Positions 9,474-19,600 are shown, counted from the stretch's first letter. The stretch: DNA of 64,000 nucleotides from Polynucleobacter sp. JS-JIR-II-b4 (GCF_018687815.1 NZ_CP061306.1:744001-808000), one strand, 5' to 3'. A program made the numbers and translations. Notes: a model not told the origin generated them from the letters alone.

Positions 9474-11855
9474 ATGCGTAAAGCAAAAGACTTGGTGCCA
9501 CGTGAGGCTGACCGTTTGGGAACAGTTCAGGGGCATCGAGATGGATTTGGATTTGTCATTCCCGATGATGGTGGCGAAGATATCTTTCTATCCGAAAGAG
9601 AAATGTCTCGCGTCATGCACGGAGATAGAGTCAACGTCAGAGTATTGGGAACAGATCGACGTGGTCGTCCAGAAGGGCAGATTGTTGAAGTAGTTCTGCA
9701 CGCTAATAAAGTAGTGATTGGCCGCCTCTTAAATGAAAACGGTGTTCTGATTGTTGCGCCTGAAGATAAGCGCATTGGTCATGACATTTTGATTCCGCCT
9801 AAGGGTCAAGGACAGGCGAAGCTAGGTCAGGTTGTCAGCGTAGAGATTATTGATTACCCAGATAGTTATCGTCAGGCAGTTGGACGTGTAGTTGAAGTAT
9901 TGGGTGAGATTGACGATCCCGGTATGGAAATTGAAATCGCTGTACGTAAGTATGGCGTCCCCCATGAATTTTCTGCTGCCGCCATGAAAGAGGCTGCGGC
10001 ATTGCCAGACACAGTCCAGCAATCTGATCTAGAAGGCCGCGTTGATTTACGTGATGTGCCTTTGGTCACCATTGACGGTGCTGATGCACGTGACTTTGAT
10101 GATGCTGTCTATTGTGAGCCGGTCATGTATGGCCAGACCAAAGCCTGGCGCCTGATCGTGGCGATTGCTGACGTATCTCATTACGTCAAACCAGGTCAGC
10201 CATTGGATGACGAGGGATTACTGCGTGCTACTTCAGTCTACTTCCCAAGACGCGTTATCCCAATGCTTCCAGAGAAGATCTCCAATGGTCTTTGCTCACT
10301 CAATCCAGGCGTAGACCGCCTGTGTATGGTGTGTGATTCTGTCGTAGATAACAACGGTATTGTGTTGGCTTACCAGTTTTACCCAGCGGTAATGCACTCA
10401 GCACAACGTTTTACTTATGACACTGTTTGGGAAATTCTTTCTAACAGCAAGGGTCCTGAAGCAACACGCTTTGCCCAGTTCCGCCCACTGCTGGGTAACC
10501 TATATTCGCTTTATAAGATTCTATTGGCTGCTCGTGAGAAGCGGGGTGCTATTGAGTTTGAAACTACCGAGACTCAAATTATTAGCAATGAGCTTGGCAA
10601 GATACTGCGCATTGAGCCACGTCTTCGCAATGATGCCCACCGCTTAATTGAAGAGTGCATGTTGACTGCAAACGTTTGTGCAGCTGACTTTATTGAAAAA
10701 AATAAGCACCTTAGCCTCTATCGCGTGCACGGTGAGCCATCTGAGGAGAAGTTGGTTACTTTGCGCCAAGTTCTGAGAACTTCAGGTCTGTCATTAGGCG
10801 GTGGCGATAAACCTAAGCCACGTGACTACGCTAAATTAATGCGTGAAATTAAAGAGCGCCCCGATGCCAATATGCTGCAGTCAGTAGTATTGCGCTCCAT
10901 GCAACAAGCGATGTACCAGCCCGACAATGAGGGCCACTTTGGCTTGGCTTACCCAGCTTACTCACATTTCACAAGCCCGATCCGCCGTTATCCCGATTTG
11001 CTAACGCATCGCGTGATCAAGTCGATTCTTCAGAAAAAACCATACGTGCCGGTATTGCCGCCGAAGGTTCCACTCAATCTCACTTTGCCACGTAAAGGTA
11101 AGGGTCGTGAGAATGCAGTCAATGCCAAGAAATCCCAAAGCGATGCCAAAGCAGGGGCAGCCAAAGGCACTAAGCCACCTAAGGGTGCTAATGCCGCATT
11201 GCCAATCTGGGGCCAATTGGGCGTTCATTGCTCATCCAACGAGCGTCGTGCTGATGAAGCTTCACGTGATGTAGAGGCTTGGCTCAAGTGCTACTACATG
11301 CGTGACCATTTAGGTCAAGAATATGCTGGCACTGTCACCGGCGTTGCAAACTTTGGTTTATTTATTCAGCTAGAGAATCTCTTTGTCGAAGGCATGGTGC
11401 ATGTCACTGAGCTTGGTGGAGATTACTTCCAATACGACGAAGCGCGCCAAGAGTTGCGTGGAGAGCGTACTGGTATTCGTTATCGCTTAGGTGATCGTTT
11501 GCATGTGTTGGTCAGTCGCGTTGATTTAGATGCGCGCAAGATTGAATTTAGTCTCGTCAAATCCGTTGGCGCAGAGCCAGGCGGCTCTTCTAACCGTCGC
11601 CAGTTGTTGTTGGCAACGGATACCGGTAGACCCAATAAAAAAGTAGCCCCTCAAAGAGGTCGTTCTGACAACAAGGTTCCACAAAAGCCAAGTGGCATCA
11701 ATGTTAATGCAGCTAAATCTGCTGGAACTCTGGGTGCTAACCAGTCAAAGAGTAAAGCCACTCGCAAAAATGGCAAGGCAAAGCCTGGTAGAACCGTCGG
11801 CAAGCCTGCAGGCAGTAAGCCTCCAGTTCGCAGCACTAAAGCACGCCGTAAATAA
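9474..11855 (+). CDS. rnr: Ribonuclease R without the N-terminal helix-turn-helix domain
   Basis: RNase R is a processive 3'-5' exoribonuclease that degrades structured RNA and helps in rRNA and tmRNA-mediated quality control. Domains in order are two cold-shock-like OB folds (GHRDGFGFVIPDDG near residue 20 to about 145), the RNB catalytic core with DGADARDFDDA at 201-211, an S1 domain near 610-690 (VTGVANFGLFIQLENLFVEGMVHV), and a Lys/Arg-rich tail from about 705 to 793. A low-complexity basic stretch (about 519-575) interrupts the end of the RNB core. The N-terminal winged helix of E. coli and Burkholderia RNase R is absent: a TAA stands directly before the ATG in frame, and AAGGA is correctly placed. 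rlmB follows after 20 bases, so rnr-rlmB form an operon. Confidence 0.96.
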   Translation: MRKAKDLVPREADRLGTVQGHRDGFGFVIPDDGGEDIFLSEREMSRVMHGDRVNVRVLGTDRRGRPEGQIVEVVLHANKVVIGRLLNENGVLIVAPEDKRIGHDILIPPKGQGQAKLGQVVSVEIIDYPDSYRQAVGRVVEVLGEIDDPGMEIEIAVRKYGVPHEFSAAAMKEAAALPDTVQQSDLEGRVDLRDVPLVTIDGADARDFDDAVYCEPVMYGQTKAWRLIVAIADVSHYVKPGQPLDDEGLLRATSVYFPRRVIPMLPEKISNGLCSLNPGVDRLCMVCDSVVDNNGIVLAYQFYPAVMHSAQRFTYDTVWEILSNSKGPEATRFAQFRPLLGNLYSLYKILLAAREKRGAIEFETTETQIISNELGKILRIEPRLRNDAHRLIEECMLTANVCAADFIEKNKHLSLYRVHGEPSEEKLVTLRQVLRTSGLSLGGGDKPKPRDYAKLMREIKERPDANMLQSVVLRSMQQAMYQPDNEGHFGLAYPAYSHFTSPIRRYPDLLTHRVIKSILQKKPYVPVLPPKVPLNLTLPRKGKGRENAVNAKKSQSDAKAGAAKGTKPPKGANAALPIWGQLGVHCSSNERRADEASRDVEAWLKCYYMRDHLGQEYAGTVTGVANFGLFIQLENLFVEGMVHVTELGGDYFQYDEARQELRGERTGIRYRLGDRLHVLVSRVDLDARKIEFSLVKSVGAEPGGSSNRRQLLLATDTGRPNKKVAPQRGRSDNKVPQKPSGINVNAAKSAGTLGANQSKSKATRKNGKAKPGRTVGKPAGSKPPVRSTKARRK

Positions 11856-11875
11856 AGATTGAATAGAAAAATAAG

Positions 11876-12643
11876 ATGAAGCAAATACTAGTAGGATTTC
11901 ATGCGGTACAAGCGCGCTTAAGGGTGGACCCAGATAGCTTGAAGTCTGTGTACTTTGACTCGGGTCGACGTGATAGACGCATGGGGGATTTTTTAAAGCA
12001 AGCCGAAGAGATTTTGGGTGAGCGTTTGCATGCAGCAGATGCAGAGCGCCTCCATAAGTTGACAGGGCATGATCGTCACCAAGGTGTTGTTGCTTTGGCT
12101 GAAAAAATGACTGTGGCACGCACTGTCACTGAAGTGGTTGAGGATGCTGAGAGTGCTCAGAAAAAACCATTGTTTTTGGTTTTAGATGGCATTACTGATC
12201 CCCATAACTTTGGTGCTTGCTTGCGTGTAGCAGATGGCTCTGGCGTAGATGCTGTAGTGGTTCCCAAGGATCGCTCCGCATCGGTTAATGCTACCGTTAG
12301 CAAGGTATCTAGTGGTGCATCAGAAGTGATGCCAGTCATTACGGTGACCAACCTCGTTCGCAGCATGAAAGAAATGCAAGAAGCGGGTGTTTGGTTAATT
12401 GGAACGGATGACGAGGCTACTAAATCGATCTATGACATCGATCTCACCGGCCCGATTGCGATTGTGATGGGGGCTGAAGGTGAGGGGATGCGTCGCCTTA
12501 CAAAAGAAACCTGTGATGAGCTAGTGCGTATCCCTATGCAGGGTGTTGTGTCTAGTTTGAATGTATCTGTTGCAAGTGGCGTATGCTTATATGAGGCATT
12601 AAGACAGCGCCTAGCTAAAGTATCTGACAAAGCTGCCAAGTAA
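11876..12643 (+). CDS. rlmB: 23S rRNA (guanosine-2251-2'-O)-methyltransferase
   Basis: RlmB methylates the ribose of G2251 in the peptidyl-transferase P loop of 23S rRNA using S-adenosylmethionine. The 255-residue protein has the N-terminal substrate-binding domain followed by the SPOUT domain. The knotted motifs are LDGITDPHNFGACLRVADGSG (about residue 103), IVMGAEGEGM (about 200) and IPMQGVVSSLNVSVASGVCLYEA (about 221). Length and motifs match TrmH/SpoU family RlmB. It follows rnr by 20 bases, a pairing known from other proteobacteria. A small DUF2892 gene follows with its own AAGGAG site. Confidence 0.96.
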   Translation: MKQILVGFHAVQARLRVDPDSLKSVYFDSGRRDRRMGDFLKQAEEILGERLHAADAERLHKLTGHDRHQGVVALAEKMTVARTVTEVVEDAESAQKKPLFLVLDGITDPHNFGACLRVADGSGVDAVVVPKDRSASVNATVSKVSSGASEVMPVITVTNLVRSMKEMQEAGVWLIGTDDEATKSIYDIDLTGPIAIVMGAEGEGMRRLTKETCDELVRIPMQGVVSSLNVSVASGVCLYEALRQRLAKVSDKAAK

Positions 12644-12658
12644 AACAAGGAGCTTCAT

Positions 12659-12844
12659 ATGAAATGCAATATCGGACATACTGATCGCGTTCTACGAATG
12701 ACTGTTGGCGTCACGCTAATGGGCTTAGCTGGTTTTGGTATTACTGGCCCATGGGCTTGGATTGGCATTATTCTTTTATTAACCGGAATATTCGGTAACT
12801 GCCCAGCTTACTCAATACTAGGCATCAATACCGCCAAGAAGTAA
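12659..12844 (+). CDS. DUF2892 small inner-membrane protein
   Basis: This 61-residue protein has MKCNIGHTDRVLRMTVG followed by two hydrophobic segments (about 15-28 and 30-45) and FGNCPAYSILGINT. This is the DUF2892 (YgaP-like membrane part) signature with a conserved CPAYSILG. It lacks the rhodanese domain present in YgaP. AAGGAG precedes the ATG by about 7 bases, and the gene follows rlmB by 15 bases. Its stop abuts the end of the convergent transaldolase gene with no spacer. Its function is unknown; Cys residues in the family may bind sulfur or metal. Confidence 0.88.
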   Translation: MKCNIGHTDRVLRMTVGVTLMGLAGFGITGPWAWIGIILLLTGIFGNCPAYSILGINTAKK

Positions 12845-13822
12845 TTACTTGGCTAGTAGTGATTCCAACTTCTCGGTATCCACGCAGAAGTTCCGAATCC
12901 CTTCAGCCAATTTCTCGGTAGCCATTGCATCATTGTTGAGCTGCAGGCGGAAACTGGATTCATCTAGTTTTAGCGGTGCAATGCCTTCCGCCTCTAATGC
13001 TGCTTTGGCATTAGCAGCATCGAGTTTTGCCTCGACTGAGGCATAACTGCTCTGGAGCTCAGCCAATAGCTCTGGGCTAATAGTCAAAAGATCGCAACCA
13101 GCTAACTCTAATATCTGACTAGTATTTCTGAAGCTGGCACCCATAATTTCAGTAGGGATGCCAAAGTGCTTGTAGTAATGAAAGATTCTCTTTACTGAAG
13201 TTACGCCAGGATCATTTGCGCCACCATTAGCACTGTCACTCCAGTTACTAGCTAACTTAGCTTTATTCCAATCGGTGATGCGACCCACAAATGGAGAAAT
13301 GAGTTTTGCATTGGCTGCACCACATGCAGCCGCTTGCACGAGTGAGAAGAGTAGGGTCATATTGCAATGAATACCTTGCGCCTCTAATTCTTTGGCGGCG
13401 GCAATGCCTTCCCATGTTCCTGCTAACTTAATCAAAATCCGTTTACGGTCAATGCCATGAGATTCATATAGGGCAATTAAATGCTTTGCTTTAGTTACAG
13501 TCGCCTTGCTATCAAAAGAAAGTCTGGCATCAACTTCAGTAGAAACGCGACCAGGAACAATCTTCAGAATCTCTAAACCAAACGCAACCAAAATGTAATC
13601 CACCAAGTCGGTCGGGCTCATACCTGGATGCGCTGCTTTGACCGACTGCACCAAATCTTGGTAATTGCTTTGTTGAGCAGCTTTCAGAATCAGGGATGGG
13701 TTGGTAGTCGCATCTTGCGGCTGAAAAGCCTGCATACGCTCAAAATCGCCTGTATCAGCCACAACGGTGGTGAGTTTCTTCAGTTGCTCTAGTTGATTTA
13801 GTGACGAAGGGGTGCTATTCAT
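12845..13822 (-). CDS. tal: Transaldolase
   Basis: Transaldolase moves a dihydroxyacetone unit from sedoheptulose-7-phosphate to glyceraldehyde-3-phosphate in the non-oxidative pentose phosphate pathway. The 325-residue length matches TalB (317). The Schiff-base lysine is Lys132 in [13 protein letters not shown], the same position as in E. coli Tal[13 protein letters not shown] near residue 37, [16 protein letters not shown] near 155 and [11 protein letters not shown] near 178 are all present. It is divergent from rpiA, which encodes another enzyme of the same pathway. The 93-base gap between the two must hold both promoters, so joint control is possible. Confidence 0.97.
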   Translation of the reverse strand: MNSTPSSLNQLEQLKKLTTVVADTGDFERMQAFQPQDATTNPSLILKAAQQSNYQDLVQSVKAAHPGMSPTDLVDYILVAFGLEILKIVPGRVSTEVDARLSFDSKATVTKAKHLIALYESHGIDRKRILIKLAGTWEGIAAAKELEAQGIHCNMTLLFSLVQAAACGAANAKLISPFVGRITDWNKAKLASNWSDSANGGANDPGVTSVKRIFHYYKHFGIPTEIMGASFRNTSQILELAGCDLLTISPELLAELQSSYASVEAKLDAANAKAALEAEGIAPLKLDESSFRLQLNNDAMATEKLAEGIRNFCVDTEKLESLLAK

Positions 13823-13915
13823 GGGCTTGCTCGTTACTCTAAGGTTGTTTTCTTGTAGATATCATATGATAGATGGATTAATTACTCAGTTCCAGTAAAG
13901 GCATTTGATAGCTAT

Positions 13916-14626
13916 ATGAACCAAGATCAACTAAAGCAAATGGTGGGCGAGGCTGCTAGAGATGAAGTCCTCAAGTTACCCGCTGGTCAGATTTTGGGTG
14001 TGGGTACAGGTTCGACTGCAAACTTCTTTATTGATGTGCTGGCCCCTCATAAGGATCATTTTGCGGGCACGGTATCGAGCTCTAACGCTACGACTGAGCG
14101 CTTACTCAAGCACGGTTTTAAAGTATTGGACCCAAATGATGTGCAAGGTCTGCCAGCTTATGTTGATGGGGCGGATGAAATCGATCCTTTGGGTCATATG
14201 ATTAAGGGCGGCGGCGGAGCGCTCACCAGAGAAAAAATTATTGCCTCCATGGCAAAGCAATTTATCTGCATTTGCGATTTATCAAAACAAGTGCCGGTGC
14301 TAGGCAACTTTGCATTGCCAGTAGAAATCATTCCTCTTGCAAAAGGCGTTGTGAGTCGTGAGTTGGAGAAATTAGGCGGAAAAGTTACCCTACGTCTGGC
14401 AAAGAGCACTAGGGCCGATCTCAATCAAACTCCCAGCGAGCCTTTGGTCACTGATAACGGTGGTTGGATCTTGGATATAGCTGGCCTGAAGATTGCCGAT
14501 CCTATTCAGATGGAAGCGCAGATCAACCAAATTGCTGGTGTGATTACCGTCGGCCTGTTTGCTAAAGAAAAAGCCAATATTCTGTTGGTCAGCAACGCTG
14601 CTGGTGTTGAAAGAATTGCGCTGTAG
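13916..14626 (+). CDS. rpiA: Ribose-5-phosphate isomerase A
   Basis: RpiA interconverts ribose-5-phosphate and ribulose-5-phosphate. The 236-residue protein has LGVGTGSTANFFID near residue 28, SSNATTERLLKHG near 58, DGADEIDP near 85 and KGGGGALTREKI near 98, the last holding the catalytic Lys and nearby acidic residues of the family. The C-terminal part has the typical DNGGWILD. It starts with an ATG without a strong Shine-Dalgarno and is divergent from tal. Downstream, a hairpin at 14636-14662 could end its transcript, although the U-run favours the opposite strand. Confidence 0.96.
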   Translation: MNQDQLKQMVGEAARDEVLKLPAGQILGVGTGSTANFFIDVLAPHKDHFAGTVSSSNATTERLLKHGFKVLDPNDVQGLPAYVDGADEIDPLGHMIKGGGGALTREKIIASMAKQFICICDLSKQVPVLGNFALPVEIIPLAKGVVSRELEKLGGKVTLRLAKSTRADLNQTPSEPLVTDNGGWILDIAGLKIADPIQMEAQINQIAGVITVGLFAKEKANILLVSNAAGVERIAL

Positions 14627-14631
14627 AAATT

Positions 14632-14663
14632 AAAAAACCCGACGGGGTATGCCCATCGGGTTT
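14632..14663 (-). terminator. Intrinsic terminator, best oriented on the minus strand
   Basis: Arms 14636-14642 and 14656-14662 pair over 7 bp. A C-A mismatch and three more GC pairs lie inside, with a GTATG-type loop. On the minus strand the stem is followed by six T, so it ends the small RNA candidate (or yggX read-through). On the plus strand only TTTG follows, so it would stop rpiA less efficiently. Confidence 0.75.
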
Positions 14664-14790
14664 GTCTGCCATGGTATGCATGGCGCAGATAATCGGAAGG
14701 TAATTAGTTCCGACATCTATAAGTGCACAGATGCACTCATCTTAAGTGGCTTTCGCCAATGTGAGTGGGACACTAATTCTGTCTCACCAC
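14632..14790 (-). ncRNA. Candidate structured small RNA, family unknown
   Basis: The minus strand has a TTGACA -35 (14819-14824), a 16-base spacer and a TAGGAT -10 (14797-14802), predicting a start near 14790. The RNA could close on itself through a long-range helix between 14768-14778 and 14702-14711 (10 pairs, one bulge). Inside are a GAAA tetraloop hairpin (14747-14758) and a 6-bp hairpin extendable by G-U pairs (14722-14737). After it come a 9-bp hairpin with a 2-base bulge (14665-14689) and a terminator hairpin (14636-14662) that runs into six U (14632-14637). It lies downstream of yggX in the same direction. I do not recognise 6S, 4.5S, tmRNA, RNase P or a riboswitch in it. Structure is read by eye, not computed. 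Confidence 0.55.
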
Positions 14791-14796
14791 AACTTC

Positions 14797-14824
14797 ATCC
14801 TACGCTTATAGTTGGCAGTGTCAA
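14797..14824 (-). promoter_or_regulatory. Sigma-70-type promoter for the small RNA candidate
   Basis: The -35 is the full consensus TTGACA (14819-14824) and the -10 is TAGGAT (14797-14802, four of six consensus bases), 16 bases apart, reading on the minus strand. No coding region follows on that strand before the terminator at 14636, so the promoter makes sense only for a non-coding transcript. Confidence 0.55.
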
Positions 14825-14898
14825 CAGCAATTCAAAATATATTTTTCAATAAATCACATGCTGCAACACGGCAAACTTTATTTGCAAACTATATTTAC

Positions 14899-15171
14899 TT
14901 AGTCTGCAGGCGGAACGTAACCTTGAGCCATATCAGCACCACCCTCAAAGAAGTACTTTTCTACCTGCTTTAAGAGGTACTGACGTGCACGCGGGTCTGC
15001 CATGTTGAGGCGGTTTTCATTAATCAGCATCGTTTGGTGCTTTAACCAAGCAGCCCAAGCCTCTTTGGAGACTTGATTCCAGACCTTCTTACCTAGCTCG
15101 CCTGGAAGCGGGGCAAAATCCATTCCCTCAGCTTCTTTATTGAGTTTGATACATTGAACCATGCGTGCCAT
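14899..15171 (-). CDS. yggX: Probable Fe(2+)-trafficking / oxidative damage protection protein
   Basis: This 90-residue YggX family protein protects iron-sulfur clusters and may carry Fe(II) in the cytoplasm; YggX is under SoxRS control in enterics. [10 protein letters not shown] holds the conserved Cys7, followed by [34 protein letters not shown] and [17 protein letters not shown]. It matches family length (about 90). It lies 41 bases after argA on the same strand and probably shares its transcript. The structured RNA candidate is downstream. Confidence 0.95.
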   Translation of the reverse strand: MARMVQCIKLNKEAEGMDFAPLPGELGKKVWNQVSKEAWAAWLKHQTMLINENRLNMADPRARQYLLKQVEKYFFEGGADMAQGYVPPAD

Positions 15172-15212
15172 CTGTAATACCTTTCTAGTATTTCTTCAGT
15201 TTCTTAAATTAC

Positions 15213-16577
15213 TTATAGATCTTTAGTTAAAACCATGGACTTGCGGTCCCAGTTATAAATTTGTTTTCTTTCTTCAGGCAGATCATCGACCGTTGCCCGT
15301 TTAAAGCCACGCTTTAAGAACCAATGCTCTGTTCTAGTGGTGAGAACAAATAATTTTTTAATACCTTCTTGCTTGGCGCGCATTTCAACACGCTTGAGTA
15401 GACGCTCGCCGTCACCCGACCCTTGAACGTCAGGATCTACTGCAAGACAAGCTAGCTCACCAACACCATTAGGGAATGGGAAGAGGGCGGCGCAACCAAA
15501 GAGAACGCGGTCATGCTCTATCACTGAGAAGCGCTGAATATCACGTTCAATCACATCTTGTCCACGAGCCGCCAAGATGCCTTCGTCTTCCAAAGGCATC
15601 GTCAACTGCAAAATACCGCCTACATCATCTTGATTAGCTTCACGTAAGTTCTCGATATCAGATGAGGCTAGCATCATGCCAATACCATCATGAGTAAAGA
15701 GCTCCTCTAGGAGGGCTCCATCCTGATTGCAGGGCAAAAAGTGAACCCGGCTAACGCCTGCCCGTATTGCTCTGCCAGAGATACTGAGCAAACTCTTCAT
15801 GCCGAGATCCATGTCTTTGTTCTGGGCAACATACTCTTGCAACTGAGGCATAGATAGTTCAGTGATGAAATCACCTTCATTATCTTTAAGGCCTGCATAT
15901 GGACTCAGGAAGATTAACTTATCCGCCTTAAGGGCAGCAGCAGTGGATGCAGCTACGTCTTCGTATGCCAGATTAAATGCTTGGCCTGTTGGTGAGAAAC
16001 CTAAAGGAGACAGCAACACAATCTTATTGCTATCAAGAGACTGTCTAATCGAGCTAGAGTCAACTTTGCGCACCAAACCGGTATGGATGTAATCAGTGCC
16101 TTCAACAACACCCACAGGCATTGCAGTAATAAAGTTTCCTGAGATCACAGAGATACGTGAGCCAGCCATTGGAGTGTTTGGTAATCCGCGACTAAATGCT
16201 GCCTCAATATCGAGGCGCAATTCACCGGCAGCTTCTTTAACGCACTCTAGTGCGGCAGCATCAGTAATCCGATAGCTGTGCAAGGCGCTCTTGCCAAACT
16301 TGCTTTTAATATTCCGGAGCATCAACTGCTCTTCAATCTGTGGGCGGATGCCGTGAACCAAAACAATGCGCATACCCATAGCATGGAGCATGGCGATATC
16401 TTCAATCAGATTCTCAAGACCGATTTCTTGGACGAGTTCACCCGCAAAGGCGATCACAAAGGTCTTCTCGCGGAAGCTATGAATGTAGGGCGCAACATCG
16501 CGCAACCACCCTACGAAAGGGAAGTTGGAGGTCGTTTCTTCGGCCATTAAGGCCTGGTTCGGTGCATTTGTTGGCAT
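15213..16577 (-). CDS. argA: N-acetylglutamate synthase (amino-acid kinase plus GNAT fusion)
   Basis: ArgA transfers acetyl from acetyl-CoA to glutamate, the first step of arginine synthesis, usually inhibited by arginine. The 454-residue protein has an N-terminal amino-acid-kinase fold (FVIAFAGELVQE near residue 40, IVLVHGIRPQIEEQL near 70, LLSPLGFSPTGQAFNL near 200) and a C-terminal GNAT domain (LACLAVDPDVQGSGDGERLLKRVE near 380, VLTTRTEHWFLKRGFKRA near 415). I chose the ATG at 16577; an upstream in-frame start at 16664 adds 29 hydrophobic residues that run back over the hrpA start and are not family-like. It is divergent from hrpA across about 50 bases. yggX follows. Confidence 0.95.
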   Translation of the reverse strand: MPTNAPNQALMAEETTSNFPFVGWLRDVAPYIHSFREKTFVIAFAGELVQEIGLENLIEDIAMLHAMGMRIVLVHGIRPQIEEQLMLRNIKSKFGKSALHSYRITDAAALECVKEAAGELRLDIEAAFSRGLPNTPMAGSRISVISGNFITAMPVGVVEGTDYIHTGLVRKVDSSSIRQSLDSNKIVLLSPLGFSPTGQAFNLAYEDVAASTAAALKADKLIFLSPYAGLKDNEGDFITELSMPQLQEYVAQNKDMDLGMKSLLSISGRAIRAGVSRVHFLPCNQDGALLEELFTHDGIGMMLASSDIENLREANQDDVGGILQLTMPLEDEGILAARGQDVIERDIQRFSVIEHDRVLFGCAALFPFPNGVGELACLAVDPDVQGSGDGERLLKRVEMRAKQEGIKKLFVLTTRTEHWFLKRGFKRATVDDLPEERKQIYNWDRKSMVLTKDL

Positions 16578-16630
16578 AGTGAGAAAATTATAGGGTGCAA
16601 GAGCCCATAAACCAACAAAAACCCAAAGCA

Positions 16631-19600
16631 ATGCCACAGCCTGTGCCTGCTTCCAACACCTCACGTAAGCTAGAAATTCGCTTTCCAGAGGAATTGCCGG
16701 TCTCTGGTCAGCGTCAGCTGATCAAGGATGCCCTGCAGAGCCACCAGGTGGTGATTGTGTGCGGTGAGACTGGTTCGGGCAAGACCACCCAGCTTCCGAA
16801 GATCTGTTTGGATCTGGGGCGAGGCACGATTAATGGCGGCAAGCTCATTGGCCATACTCAACCACGCCGGATTGCAGCCACCGCTACGGCCAAGCGCATC
16901 GCCCAGGAGCTAGGTTCGCCCATTGGCCAAGATGTGGGCTACCAAGTTCGCTTTGCTGATAAGACTAGTCATACCGCCTCTATCAAGTTGATGACCGACG
17001 GTATCTTGCTGGCGGAGACTCAGCGCGATCCTCAGTTACGCGCCTATGACACGCTCATCATTGACGAAGCGCATGAACGAAGTCTGAACATTGATTTCTT
17101 ATTGGGATATCTGCGCCAGCTACTCCCAAAGCGGCCAGATCTCAAGCTGATCATTACCTCAGCAACCATCGATGCCCAGCGTTTTGCCGAGCACTTTGCC
17201 ATTAATGGCAAGGTAGCGCCCGTTATCGAAGTCAGCGGTAGATTGTTTCCGGTAGAGCAACGTTACTCACAGCTAGAGCCGGATGCCAAGCCAGATGGCA
17301 AAAAAGAATCCAAAACTGCCAAGGAAATCCCGGATGCGGTGACGGAAGAGATCGCCAGCTTATGGCGAGAGGGAGCAGCGGGCGCAGGAGACGTGTTGGT
17401 CTTTTTGCCGGGCGAGCGTGAGATACGCGATTGCGCAGAAGCCTTGCGTAAAGATCATGTCTTGCAGCAACGCTTTCATCCAGAGATTCTGAGTTTATTT
17501 GCTCGTCAATCCGTCGCTGAGCAAGAGAGGGTCTTTAGCCCAGGCAATGGGCGACGGATTATTCTGACAACCAACGTTGCAGAGACCTCGTTAACAGTAC
17601 CGAACATTCGGTATGTGATCGATAGTGGTCTAGCGAGAGTCAAACGCTACTCCTATCGCAATAAGGTAGAGCAGCTACAAATTGAGCCCATCTCGCAAGC
17701 TGCTGCCAATCAAAGAGCAGGGCGTTGCGGTCGTGTATCCGATGGAATCTGCGTGCGTTTATATAGCGAGCAAGATTATCTAGGGCGGCCTAAATTTACT
17801 GATCCAGAGATATTGCGTAGCTCGTTAGCTGCAGTGCTCTTGCGCATGAGCTCCTTACGCTTACCCAAGATCCAGCATTTCCCCTTCATTGATAAACCCT
17901 TGGGCAGAGCGATTGCCGATGGTGTGCAACTTTTGGATGAATTGGGCGCAATTGAATTTGATGAATCAGAGCCTGCAGATGGTAAGGATATTAATAACAG
18001 CTTCAAGCTCACGGCTATTGGCAAACAATTAGCAGACTTACCGCTTGACCCGCGCATTGGCAGAATGCTCTTAGCTGCTAAAGAGCAGAATGCCCTAAAG
18101 GAAGTCACCATCATCGCATCTGCTTTGGCAACTCAAGATCCGCGTGATCGCCCTATGGATCAGGCTGCAGCAGCAGATCAAGCTCATCTACAGTTTGCTG
18201 ATGAGCGCTCTGAGTTTCTGAGTTTCGTCAAACTCTGGAATTGGTATCAAGATGCTCTAAAACACAAACATAGCAATCGACAGCTTGAGAATCTGTGTAA
18301 AAGCAAATTTCTGTCACCACGTCGCTTGCGTGAATGGCGCGATGTTCATGGCCAACTACACACCATGCTGGGCGAGAAAGGCTGGAAGGAAAATGCTTTA
18401 GCCGCAACATATGAGCAGGTACACCTTTCTTTATTAACAGGCCTGCTCGGATATGTAGCCAAAAAAGAAGAAGACGAAAAATCTCAAGATCGCAATAGCA
18501 AAACAGGTGGTTACGTAGGCGCGCGGGGTATTCGTCCATTCATTTGGCCTGGTTCTACTATTGGCAAAAAGGCAGGCGCCTGGATTTTGGCTGGGGAGCT
18601 GCAAGAAACGAATCGCATGTATGCCAGAACGATTGCGAAGATTGAGCCGCAATGGGTGGAGCGCGTTGCAGCGCATCGTCTGATCAAATCCCTTAGTGAT
18701 CCTTTCTGGGATAACCGTCAGGGTGAGGTGATGGCTTTTGAGCGGGGCACTTTGTATGGCTTGCCGATTTATCATGGCCGTAGGGTTCGATATGAACCAC
18801 ACAATCCCGAGGAAACCAGGGAGTTATTTATTGGCCAAGCCCTGGTGCAGGAAGAAATGTTTGGGCGCATGGATACGCCTGCACTCCAGCGTGAAACAGA
18901 AACCGATGCCAAGAAAAAATATCCTAATGTGTTTGGATTCTTTTGGCATAACCGTCGCTTAATTAAAGAAATCGAAGCTTTAGAACATCGCTCACGTCGA
19001 CCCGATGTATTAGTAGATGATGATTTGTTATTCGCTTTTTATGAGTCTCGAATACCTAAGGAAGTGCGTAGTCGTGAAAGTCTTAAAGCATGGCTAACGA
19101 AAGACAGAAATACCGAAAAAGATCTTGATACTCAACTTCGCCTAGAAAAAGCGGACTTGATGCGCCATGAGGCGGCTGGTATTACCGTAGATCGCTATCC
19201 AAAGACGATGTTAGTCGGTGGTGCACAGCTGAGTCTTACCTATCACTTCGAGCCTGGCAGCCCAAAGGATGGTGTAACCCTTGTTGTTCCATTAACCCAA
19301 CTGAATCAAGTGGATGGCCGTCGTTGTGAATGGCTAGTTCCTGGAATGTGTGAGGAGAAGGTATTGCTGCTTCTTAAATCACTGCCCCAGAAATTAAGAC
19401 GCCATTGCGTGCCGTTGCCAGATTATGCAAAGGCCTTTCTTGAGCGTAAGTTAGAGGAAAAGCAATTTGGCGTAGGGGACTTTCTGGATAGTCTGATTGG
19501 CGATATTCGCAAAGAGCGCGGCTTAGAAATTAAACGAACTGACTTTAGGCCAGAGGCATTACCACTACATTCATCGATGAATTTCCGTCTGATTGACGAA

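Noticed and set aside
14632..14824. 6S RNA (ssrS), tempting because E. coli ssrS lies near rpiA
   Set aside because: 6S RNA folds as one long hairpin with a central bubble. This sequence favours several separate hairpins inside a long-range stem, and I see no 6S-like conserved segments.
14649..14852. A 67-codon plus-strand reading frame after rpiA
   Set aside because: It begins inside the terminator hairpin, has no ribosome site or family resemblance, and covers the antisense strand of the structured RNA candidate.
16578..16664. Extended N-terminus of ArgA with a hydrophobic leader
   Set aside because: ArgA is cytoplasmic, the extension is not family-like and it would overlap the hrpA start; the ATG at 16577 is preferred.
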